A stretch of 12,714 bases of DNA from NCBI GenBank assembly GCA_001797035.1, contig MGOE01000133.1, forward strand, positions 21,745-34,458. Reading direction: 5' to 3'. Below the pieces are notes generated by a model that was not told the origin of the DNA, did not search any database, and saw nothing but the letters and a program-made list of their open reading frames with translations. Made by a program: the position numbers and the translations under genes. Positions within the stretch are counted from its first letter, which is position 1, and every line of letters begins with the position of its first letter. The stretch is from Chloroflexi bacterium RBG_16_72_14. GTDB lineage: Bacteria > Chloroflexota > Limnocylindria > Limnocylindrales > CSP1-4. Of the stretch, positions 1 through 5,913 are shown piece by piece.

Positions 1-835
1 CGATCGGCACGCCGACCATCGACCCCCACTCCGTCCACGACCCGTCGTAGTTGCGGACGCGGCTGAAGCCGAGCAGCTCGTGGAGCACGAACCACGAGTG
101 CGACGACCGCTCCCCGATCCGGCAGTACGCGATGACGTCGCGGCCCGGGGTCACGCCCTTGGCGGCGTACAGGGCGGCCAGCTCGTCCGCACTCTTGAAC
201 CGGCCGTCCTCCCGGACGGTCTGCGCCCACGGGATGGACGCCGCCCCGGGAATGTGGCCGGCTCGCTGCGCGGTCTCGCTCATGCCGGGGGGCGCGATGA
301 CCTCGCCGTTGAACTCGGCCGGGGAGCGGACGTCCACCAGCACGAGCTCCGGGTCGCCGAGGCGCGGCAGGATGTCGTCGCGAAAGGCCCGGAGGGCGAA
401 GTCCGGCTCGGGGAGCCGGATGCCGGTGGCCGGGTACGACGGCTCGTCGGTCGTCAGTGGGAGGTTCTGGTCCAGCCAGTAGCGACGGCCGCCGTCGAGC
501 AGCCTGACCCGCTCGATGCCGTACAGCTTGAGCTGCCAGTAGGCCCACGCGGCGAACCAGTTGTTGTTGTCGCCGTACAGGACGATGGTCGTGTCGGGCC
601 CGATGCCGCTCGCGCTCAGCAGGTCGCTGAACTCCTCGCGGGACGCGATATCGCGCCGGACCCCGTCGGACAGCTGGCTGGTCCAGCTCCAGGCCACGGC
701 ACCGGGGATGTGGCTCTGCTCGTAGGCGGTGGTGTCCACGTCCACCTCCACGAAGCGGGTGCCTGGGTCGTCGAGGTGGGCGCGCGCCCACTCGGCGGAG
801 ACGAGGACGTCGTTGGCGAATCCGGGAACGGACAT
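1..835 (-). CDS. Thiosulfate/3-mercaptopyruvate sulfurtransferase (two-domain rhodanese), 3' end cut off by window edge
   Basis: The frame is open from an ATG at 835 to the left edge, giving 278 visible residues; only a few C-terminal residues are probably missing, since the actinobacterial CysA-type sulfurtransferases are about 280 long. Two rhodanese domains are seen. The N-terminal one (about 8-125) is inactive-type and carries YGDNNNWFAAWAYW (87-100). The catalytic one (about 145-278) has VDVRSPAEF (167-175), GHIPGA (193-198) and the active-site loop YCRIGERSSH with Cys238. CRIGERSSH is the loop typical of CysA/SseA-type thiosulfate sulfurtransferases. The enzyme moves sulfane sulfur from thiosulfate or 3-mercaptopyruvate to cyanide or a thiol acceptor through a Cys persulfide in the cytoplasm; which donor is used cannot be read here. 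A GGAG lies about 10 bases before the ATG. It follows the 151-residue gene in the same direction after 150 bases, so it may be an operon tail or have its own promoter. Confidence 0.93.
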   Translation of the reverse strand, partial: MSVPGFANDVLVSAEWARAHLDDPGTRFVEVDVDTTAYEQSHIPGAVAWSWTSQLSDGVRRDIASREEFSDLLSASGIGPDTTIVLYGDNNNWFAAWAYWQLKLYGIERVRLLDGGRRYWLDQNLPLTTDEPSYPATGIRLPEPDFALRAFRDDILPRLGDPELVLVDVRSPAEFNGEVIAPPGMSETAQRAGHIPGAASIPWAQTVREDGRFKSADELAALYAAKGVTPGRDVIAYCRIGERSSHSWFVLHELLGFSRVRNYDGSWTEWGSMVGVPI

Positions 836-894
836 GGGAAGCAGGCTCCGGTGATGCGGCGCGCCGACAGCGCGGGCGCAGGGACGCGGGACGG

Positions 895-913
895 GGCCGT
901 CTGACCGACGGCC
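895..913. other. Perfect 7-bp hairpin between the 151-residue gene and the rhodanese gene
   Basis: GGCCGTC (895-901) and GACGGCC (907-913) are perfect inverted arms around the 5-base loop TGACC. It lies between the stop of the 151-residue gene (986) and the start of the rhodanese gene (835), both on the minus strand. No T-run follows on either strand, so intrinsic termination is unproven. It could be an mRNA-processing or stability structure. In sequence this GC-rich, 7-bp palindromes also occur by chance. Confidence 0.3.
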
Positions 914-985
914 GGGGAGTCGGCGGGCTACACGGTCCTGGGCGACCGGGCCCGCCGGGGACACGCGCAGCGGCCCGCGAGCAGA

Positions 986-1441
986 TCAGCCACCGGAGAA
1001 CGGCCGGTCGCGGCGCGCGAACTCGTCCAGGAGGCGCCGGCACTCGGCCGCCTCGCGCTGGGCCTGGCGCACGATCCAGGGGTCCACGCGGCTGGAGTCC
1101 TCGAGCGTGACCGTGGGCCCCGACGGCCCCTCATCGAGCACGATCCCGGAGCTGTTCCGGTAGTCGGCCATCCAGTTGGCCTGGAGCGCGACCAGGGCGT
1201 CCACGACCACCGACCGCGTGAACAGCCAGTCGAGGTGGGTGGCGTTCAAGCGGTCGACGAGATCGTCCAGGCGGACCGGGCGCCCGCGCGCCATCCGGGC
1301 GACGAGGTCGATGACACGCAGCGCGCTGAACGCGTCGCCGGGCTCGGCGATCGTCGGCGGCTGGATCCGGGCGTCGGGGAGGCCTGCCGGGGCGGGCCTG
1401 GATCCGACGACCCCGGCCTCTGCGGTCATCTGGTCGGTCAC
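986..1441 (-). CDS. Hypothetical protein, 151 residues, possible winged-helix-like core
   Basis: I do not recognise this family. The frame reads from GTG at 1441 (a GGGA element sits about 8 bases upstream) to TGA at 986. The in-frame ATG at 1429 has no ribosome-binding site and is less likely. A Pro/Ala-rich, probably disordered head (1-35) is followed by helices around FSALRVIDLVARMARG (38-53) and VRLDDLVDRLNATHL (56-70), more helix through 75-92, then two short strands (GIVLDEG, 99-105; PTVTLED, 109-115) and a charged C-terminal helix (120-146). Helix-helix-helix followed by a two-stranded hairpin resembles a winged helix-turn-helix, but no signature motif confirms DNA binding. It has no signal peptide or membrane segment, so it is probably cytoplasmic. 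It starts 33 bases after the stop of the 87-residue gene, so probably shares its transcript. Confidence 0.78.
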   Translation of the reverse strand: MTDQMTAEAGVVGSRPAPAGLPDARIQPPTIAEPGDAFSALRVIDLVARMARGRPVRLDDLVDRLNATHLDWLFTRSVVVDALVALQANWMADYRNSSGIVLDEGPSGPTVTLEDSSRVDPWIVRQAQREAAECRRLLDEFARRDRPFSGG

Positions 1442-1474
1442 GTCATATCCCAGTCGCGGGCTCGGGATTGGAGG

Positions 1475-1738
1475 CTACCACACGTCCGTCGGCGGGTCGC
1501 TCGCCGGCGTCACCGGAGACGAGCCCGGGTCCGGCGGTGTCCCAGCCTCGTCACCCGGCAGCGTGATGGTCAGCATCGTCCCGTCGCCCGCCGGGACCGG
1601 GTCATCCGGCCGGGCCTGGTGGACGAGCTCCTCGGGTGGCGGCATGGTCCGGAGCACCTGCTGCTCGAATCCGAACAGCACGCCCCCGATCGTCTGGGCG
1701 AGCGGCGGCTTCTTCCGCCGGGGCCTCGGGTCCGTCAT
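1475..1738 (-). CDS. Small hypothetical protein (87 residues) translationally coupled to the MFS transporter
   Basis: Its ATG (1738-1736) overlaps the TGA of the MFS gene (1737-1735) in an ATGA arrangement, which is strong evidence for a real, coupled gene. A GGTGGA in the end of the transporter gene lies just upstream. The protein has a basic head (RPRRKK, 5-10), a short hydrophobic stretch GGVLFGFEQQVLRT (18-31) too short and polar to be a clear membrane helix, a MPPPEELVH segment (32-40), a short strand GTMLTITLPG (53-62) and a Pro/Ser/Asp-rich tail that looks disordered. I do not recognise the family. Coupling to a transporter suggests a partner or accessory of the transporter, but that is inference. 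Confidence 0.72.
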   Translation of the reverse strand: MTDPRPRRKKPPLAQTIGGVLFGFEQQVLRTMPPPEELVHQARPDDPVPAGDGTMLTITLPGDEAGTPPDPGSSPVTPASDPPTDVW

Positions 1739-3033
1739 CGGTCCACCCGCACCGGCACGGGCACGGCGACCGGGCGCGGTCGGCGAATCGTCAGCGCGGC
1801 GACGCCTGCCGCGACCGCCAGCCAGCCGGCGGCGACGAAGGCCAGCGCGTAGTCCCCGGCGCTGTCGCGGACGACGCCGGCCGCGATCGCCGCGATCGCC
1901 GCCCCCAGCATGTGCGCGAAGTACACCCAGCCGTAGACGATGCCCACGTTGCGCCGGCCGAAGGTGTCGGCGACCAGCGCCACCGTGGGCGGCACGGTCG
2001 CGATGTAGTCGAGGCCGAACAGGACCGCGAACGCGGTCACACCCAGCGTGTCATGGATCGCCGGCAGGTACAGCAGGCTCAGGCCGCGGAACGCGTAATA
2101 CACGAGCAGCAGCCGCCGCGGGTCCACGCGGTCGGTCAGCCAGCCGGACGCGATGGTGCCCACGAAGTTGAAGGCGCCCATCACGGCCAGCGCCCCGGAC
2201 GCGGCGACCGGCGTGAACCCGTGGTCCACCGCGTGCGCGATGAAGTGCTGGCCGACGAGGCCGTTGGACGTCGCGCCGCATACGAAGAACGTGCCCGCCA
2301 GGAGCCAGAACTCGGGCGCCCGCAGCGCCCGGAGCATCACGCCGCGGTCCGCTCGGGCCGGCTCCACGGGCGTACCGGCCGTGGCCCCACGTGGCCGCTC
2401 CCCCACGTCCGACGGGTGCTCACGCAGGAGCAGGGCGACCGGCGCGACCAGGACGAGGAGCAGGACGGCCATCGCCACCGCCGCCTCGCGCCAGCCGGCC
2501 GCGACAGCGATCACGGTCAGCAGCGGGAAGAACACGAGCTGGCCGGCGCTCGAGCTGGCGCCGAACACCCCGACCGCCAGGCCGCGGCCCCTGAGGAACC
2601 ACCGGTTCGCGACGACCGGCCCCAGCGAGCTGGACACGAGGCCGGCCCCGAACCCGGACAGCAGCCCGAACAGCAGGACCAGCTGCCACAGCTCGCGCGA
2701 CAGGGCCGAGCCGCCCATGCCGGCGGCGGTGAGCAGCAGGGCGCCGACGGTGAGCCGCCGCACCCCGAACCGGTCGATCAGCCAGCCGGACGCCGGACCG
2801 CCCAGCCCCAGCAGCAGCAGGCCGGCCGCCCCCGCGAACGAGATCTGGGCGATGGACCAGCCGGTGTCGGCCTGGATCCCGAGCAGCAGGGCACCCGGCG
2901 CGGCCCGCGTGCCCGCACCCACGAGGACCGCCACGGCCGCGACCGCCAACACGATCCAGCCATAGCGGAAGCGGCCGGAGATCGTGGCGGTCGGGTCGCC
3001 GGGGACGTGTGGGGCGCTGGCGGGGGCAGACAT
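1735..3033 (-). CDS. Major facilitator superfamily transporter, monocarboxylate/OFA-like
   Basis: A 432-residue inner-membrane secondary transporter with about 12 hydrophobic segments in two halves, joined by a hydrophilic loop at about 205-235. The MFS motif A loop appears in both halves: GWLIDRFGVRRL (83-94) and a second copy GWLTDRVDPRRLL (297-309). Segments such as NRWFLRGRGLAVGVFG (143-158) and LVADTFGRRNVGIVYG (353-368) resemble the MCT/OFA branch that moves small carboxylates, but substrate cannot be read from sequence. I chose ATG at 3033, with GGAA about 10 bases upstream; a TTG two codons earlier (3039) is also in frame. It follows kamA by 67 bases in the same direction and overlaps the 87-residue gene by 4 bases. 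Export or uptake of a lysine-derived amino acid is a reasonable guess from context only. Confidence 0.92.
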   Translation of the reverse strand: MSAPASAPHVPGDPTATISGRFRYGWIVLAVAAVAVLVGAGTRAAPGALLLGIQADTGWSIAQISFAGAAGLLLLGLGGPASGWLIDRFGVRRLTVGALLLTAAGMGGSALSRELWQLVLLFGLLSGFGAGLVSSSLGPVVANRWFLRGRGLAVGVFGASSSAGQLVFFPLLTVIAVAAGWREAAVAMAVLLLVLVAPVALLLREHPSDVGERPRGATAGTPVEPARADRGVMLRALRAPEFWLLAGTFFVCGATSNGLVGQHFIAHAVDHGFTPVAASGALAVMGAFNFVGTIASGWLTDRVDPRRLLLVYYAFRGLSLLYLPAIHDTLGVTAFAVLFGLDYIATVPPTVALVADTFGRRNVGIVYGWVYFAHMLGAAIAAIAAGVVRDSAGDYALAFVAAGWLAVAAGVAALTIRRPRPVAVPVPVRVDR

Positions 3034-3056
3034 GGGCAAGGATTCCAGTCGCCGGC

Positions 3057-3087
3057 CCGGGATGGCAGCCGGCCACCCTCATCCCGG
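3057..3087. other. 8-bp inverted repeat in the kamA-MFS gap
   Basis: CCGGGATG (3057-3064) pairs perfectly with CATCCCGG (3080-3087) around a 15-base loop. It occupies the 67-base space between the kamA stop (3101) and the transporter ATG (3033), so it would form in the mRNA just before the transporter's ribosome-binding site. No T-run follows, so a partial attenuator, processing site or mRNA stabiliser is as likely as a terminator. It could modulate how much transporter is made relative to kamA. Confidence 0.4.
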
Positions 3088-3100
3088 CGAGGGAACGACC

Positions 3101-4690
3101 CTACAGCAGCTCGTGGTTCGCCGTGCCGGTCGGCTGGCCGTCGGCCGGACGGGGCTCCTCGCCGGGACCGTACACGCGCTTCGGCTCCACCCCGCTGCCG
3201 CCGTTCGCCTCGGACGCGGCGACGCCGGCCTCCAGCACCGGGAGCGGTCCGCCGCCCTGTGCCACACGTCCCTCGATCGCGCCCACGCCGTAGGGTACCC
3301 ATTTGCTCGGGTCCTTGAGCCGGTGGGTCTCCGTGGCCCCACGGTCGTGCACCTGCTCGAAGCCGGCGGGCTCGATCCACATCCGCTTGCCGTCCAGCAG
3401 CCCGGTGAGGCCCTCCTGGCCCGGCTCGGGTCGCGGGTTCTGGCAGTACCGGCAGCCGGTGCTGTCGTGCGGCGTGTACTCGGTGGGCTCCTCGTAGGTG
3501 GTGATATAGCCCTCGTAGTTGCGGAGGATCACCTTGTGGTCCGAGTAGCTGACGAGGTAGTTCGGCATCACCGGGATCTTGCCGCCGCCGCCGGGCGCAT
3601 CGACGATGTACTGCGGCACGGCGTAGCCGGACGTGTGGCCGCGCAGGCCCTCCATGATCTCCAGGCCCTTGCCCACGGGCGTCCGGAAGTGGCCGGCACC
3701 CTCCACCAGGTCGCATTGGTAGATGTAGTAGGGACGAACGCGGATCTCGACCAGGCGCTGGACCAGCTCGCGCTGGATGTGGACGCAGTCGTTGATGCCG
3801 GCGAGGAGCACGGACTGGTTGCCCAGCGGGATGCCGGCGCGGGTCAGCTTGTCGCAGGCTCGGGCGAGCTCCGGGGTCATCTCGCCGGGGTGGTTGACGT
3901 GGATGTTCAGCCACAGCGGGTGGTACTTCGCGAGCATCTCGCACAGCTCGTCGTCGATCCGCTGGGGGAGGAACACCGGCACCCGCGACCCGATCCGGAT
4001 GATCTCCACGTGGGGGATCTCGCGCAGGCCACGGATCGCGGACTCGAGCAGCTTCGGCGCCAGCGTCAGGCCGTCGCCGCCGGAGATCAGCACGTCGCGG
4101 ACCTGGGGGGTCCGCCGGATGTAGTCCAGCTGCGCCTCGTGCTCCTTGCGGTTGAAGTTCTGGGTGGCGTCGCCGACGATCCGGCTCCGGGTGCAGTACC
4201 GGCAGTAGCTGGCGCACTGCGTCGTGATCAGCATCAGGACGCGGTCCGGGTAGCGGTGGACCAGGCCCGGGACGGGTGAGTGGCGGTCCTCGGCGAGGCT
4301 GTCCTCCATCATTCCCGTGAAGCTGTGCAGCTCGCGACCGAGCGGGATGATCTGGCGGCGGATCGGGTCGTCGGGGTCCTTGGGCTCGATCAGGCTGATG
4401 AAGTAGGGCGTGACGTCGACCCGGAACTTGTCGGGCGCGGACAGGCCCTCGCGCTCCTCGTCGGTCAGCTCCAGGATCTGCTCGATGTCGGCCAGGTCGT
4501 TGACCCGGTTGGACAGCTGCCAGCGCCAGTCGTTCCACTTCTCGTCGGGGACGTCCGCCCACATCGGGCCGCGGCGGCTGACGGCCGGCTTGCCGTCCGG
4601 ACCGAGGCGCCGGGCGGGATCCCGGAGGTTCACGAACGGGGCCTCGGCGGGCGCGGTCATCGCGCTCGAGCCCTGTGCCTGCGTGTCCAC
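3101..4690 (-). CDS. kamA: L-lysine 2,3-aminomutase, radical SAM/PLP enzyme with long C-terminal extension
   Basis: This enzyme interconverts L-lysine and L-beta-lysine using a [4Fe-4S] cluster, S-adenosylmethionine and PLP. The cluster motif is CASYCRYC (Cys159, 163, 166). The PLP lysine is Lys371 in DAPGGGGK, matching Lys337 of the Clostridium enzyme. The two aspartates that bind the substrate epsilon-amino group are kept (Asp327 in YQCDL, Asp364 in VDAPGG); the glutamate 2,3-aminomutase described from Clostridium differs at these sites, so lysine is the better substrate call. ISGGDGL (202-208) and RGHTSGY (350-356) are also typical. Of the structural zinc ligands, Cys279, Cys413 and Cys416 align but the fourth cysteine appears to be Thr. 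At 529 residues it is about 110 longer than the 416-residue Clostridium protein, mostly at the C terminus. I chose GTG at 4690 because GGAGGG (4704-4699) lies 8 bases upstream; GTG 4723 and ATG 4660 are alternatives. It heads the minus-strand cluster with the MFS gene. Confidence 0.95.
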   Translation of the reverse strand: MDTQAQGSSAMTAPAEAPFVNLRDPARRLGPDGKPAVSRRGPMWADVPDEKWNDWRWQLSNRVNDLADIEQILELTDEEREGLSAPDKFRVDVTPYFISLIEPKDPDDPIRRQIIPLGRELHSFTGMMEDSLAEDRHSPVPGLVHRYPDRVLMLITTQCASYCRYCTRSRIVGDATQNFNRKEHEAQLDYIRRTPQVRDVLISGGDGLTLAPKLLESAIRGLREIPHVEIIRIGSRVPVFLPQRIDDELCEMLAKYHPLWLNIHVNHPGEMTPELARACDKLTRAGIPLGNQSVLLAGINDCVHIQRELVQRLVEIRVRPYYIYQCDLVEGAGHFRTPVGKGLEIMEGLRGHTSGYAVPQYIVDAPGGGGKIPVMPNYLVSYSDHKVILRNYEGYITTYEEPTEYTPHDSTGCRYCQNPRPEPGQEGLTGLLDGKRMWIEPAGFEQVHDRGATETHRLKDPSKWVPYGVGAIEGRVAQGGGPLPVLEAGVAASEANGGSGVEPKRVYGPGEEPRPADGQPTGTANHELL

Positions 4691-4698
4691 CAGCCGAA

Positions 4699-4704
4699 CC
4701 CTCC
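4699..4704 (-). promoter_or_regulatory. Strong ribosome-binding site deciding the kamA start
   Basis: GGAGGG on the minus strand sits 8 bases before the GTG at 4690. No comparable site precedes the in-frame GTG at 4723 or ATG at 4660, which is why the 529-residue form is preferred. Confidence 0.7.
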
Positions 4705-4741
4705 GAATGGCCCTCGCCGCCACCGATGCGATCCACGGGAC

Positions 4742-4765
4742 GCATAAATCCTATGCATCCTGCAT
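4742..4765. repeat. Two overlapping inverted repeats in the kamA leader
   Basis: GCATA (4742-4746) and TATGC (4752-4756) form one palindrome around AATCC. ATGCA (4753-4757) and TGCAT (4761-4765) form a second around TCC. They share four bases and lie in a conspicuous AT-rich patch within very GC-rich sequence, beginning just past the transcription start expected from the -10 at 4774-4779. The position fits an operator for a repressor, or alternative leader hairpins. The regulator is not identifiable here. Confidence 0.45.
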
Positions 4766-4773
4766 GGACTGCG

Positions 4774-4802
4774 ATCATACCGGAGCCCGCAGGGGCCGTC
4801 TA
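4774..4802 (-). promoter_or_regulatory. Sigma-70-type promoter for kamA
   Basis: On the minus strand, -35 TAGACG (4802-4797, 4 of 6 to TTGACA) is separated by exactly 17 bases from -10 TATGAT (4779-4774, 5 of 6 to TATAAT). The -35 box overlaps the TAG stop codon of the upstream lipoprotein gene. Start of transcription is expected near 4767, giving a leader of about 77 bases, too short for a lysine riboswitch. This marks kamA as the first gene of its transcription unit. Confidence 0.6.
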
Positions 4803-5840
4803 CGGGAATCCGTCCACGTCCTCGTTCCACGGGCGATCCACCGTGTCGCGGATCGCGCCCGTGTGCGGGTCGACGAGGACCAGGTGCAGCCGAGGTTCGG
4901 GGAATTCGTACCACACGAGCACGCCGACCTCCCACGCCCCGAGCTCGGGGCGGTACCACAGGATCTCCTCGCGCCCGTTGCCGAGGTCCTGGGTCTCGAG
5001 GTAGGCGACGAAGGCCGGGTCGGCCAGTGCCGCGTCCACCACCTCCGGTGGGCTGAGCCAGGAGTCGTCCGCGCCGCCGGTGATCCACGCATCGAGCGCG
5101 ACCTCGATCGTGCGGTCCCTGATGTCTCCCTCCGGTTCCTCGCGGCCGCGCCAGTAGTGGGCGAACGTCCCGGTGAGCGTGACCGGCCCGGACGGTGGCG
5201 GGCCCCAGCGGTGGCCCGCGTGGCCCTCCCACACGTACCGCTGGCGGATCGCCTTTCCGGGCAGGATCAGGTCGCTCATGCCGAGGTCGGCGCAGCCGTG
5301 GGTCCCGGTGCCGGCCCAGCGCTCGGGCACGAAGTCGATGATCGGGCCGGGGAGCGGCGTCGAGCGGTAGGCGAGATCGAGCGCGCGGTCCTTGAACGTC
5401 GCAGGCACGTCGGTCTGCGCGATGCCTGGCCGCCAGGCCGACGCCATCTCGCCCCACGTGCCGACCGTGATCGCGCACCCGTCGTGGAACCAGGTCACCA
5501 CGTTGTCGCCCGTGTTGCGGACCACCGTCGTCAATCTCGTCCACTCGCCGGCCGGAATCGGGTTGCGCTCCAGCTCGATCTTCACCCGCACCCCGTCCTG
5601 CTCCACGACCGCGGTGCGCGGGAGCCGGCCGGCGGGGAGTGTTGGGGCCGGGGTCGGCGCGGCCGTCGCGGCGAGGGTGGGCGAAGGGGTGAGGGAAGCG
5701 GTGCTGGCGGGCGTGGACGACGCCGCGGCGGGGATGCCGGGACTGGGAAAGGCCGGATCGGGGCTCGGCATGGTGGTCGCGGCGCAGCCCGCGACGACGA
5801 CGCAGATCAGCGCGACGAGCACCGGCTTCGCTCCGGCCAT
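4800..5840 (-). CDS. Secreted lipoprotein of unknown function, beta-sandwich plus C-terminal PepSY-like region
   Basis: A 346-residue protein with a lipoprotein signal peptide: MAGAKP, hydrophobic LVALICVVV, lipobox VAGC with lipidated Cys19. A Pro/Ala/Ser/Thr linker (about 23-72) tethers the rest outside the membrane. Residues about 75-250 look like a beta-rich domain: VRVKIELERNPIPAGEW (84-100) and LTTVVRNTGDNVVTWFHDG (103-121) recall BsuPI-type or similar immunoglobulin-like folds that follow an N-P-I-P-A-G pattern, and Cys122 and Cys183 could form a disulfide. The last 80 residues (LADPAFVAYLE, then WEVGVLVWYEF and LVLVDPHTGAIRDTV) have the helix-strand-strand pattern of PepSY-like regions. 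Both domain calls are tentative. The ATG at 5840 has AGGAGG 8 bases upstream. The longer open frame to 6203 runs antiparallel-free but inside the upstream gene and is not used. It lies 73 bases after the Ig/Fn3 protein gene and may be cotranscribed with it. Confidence 0.88.
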   Translation of the reverse strand: MAGAKPVLVALICVVVAGCAATTMPSPDPAFPSPGIPAAASSTPASTASLTPSPTLAATAAPTPAPTLPAGRLPRTAVVEQDGVRVKIELERNPIPAGEWTRLTTVVRNTGDNVVTWFHDGCAITVGTWGEMASAWRPGIAQTDVPATFKDRALDLAYRSTPLPGPIIDFVPERWAGTGTHGCADLGMSDLILPGKAIRQRYVWEGHAGHRWGPPPSGPVTLTGTFAHYWRGREEPEGDIRDRTIEVALDAWITGGADDSWLSPPEVVDAALADPAFVAYLETQDLGNGREEILWYRPELGAWEVGVLVWYEFPEPRLHLVLVDPHTGAIRDTVDRPWNEDVDGFP

Positions 5841-5913
5841 TGGGTCCGCCTCCTGCGCGGATGCCGGCTCGTGGACGGACGGCGGGTCCCGACTGTGGCG
5901 CCGGGAGCCGCGC

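Noticed and set aside
1636..3318. 560-residue plus-strand reading frame
   Set aside because: It is antisense to the MFS gene and its product is a low-complexity run rich in Arg, Gln, His, Glu and Pro with no domain. It is a typical GC-driven shadow of third-position bias.
2984..4279. 431-residue plus-strand reading frame
   Set aside because: It is antisense to kamA, whose catalytic motifs are unmistakable. The product is a Val/Ala/His/Asp/Leu shadow with no ribosome-binding site or family match.
2778..4778. 666-residue minus-strand reading frame across kamA and the MFS start
   Set aside because: It is in another frame on the same strand as two clearly homologous genes, and its product is Arg/Pro/Gly-rich without recognisable motifs.
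4691..4800. Lysine riboswitch in the kamA leader
   Set aside because: The predicted leader is only about 77 bases, less than half the length of a lysine riboswitch, and no multi-helix junction pattern is visible.
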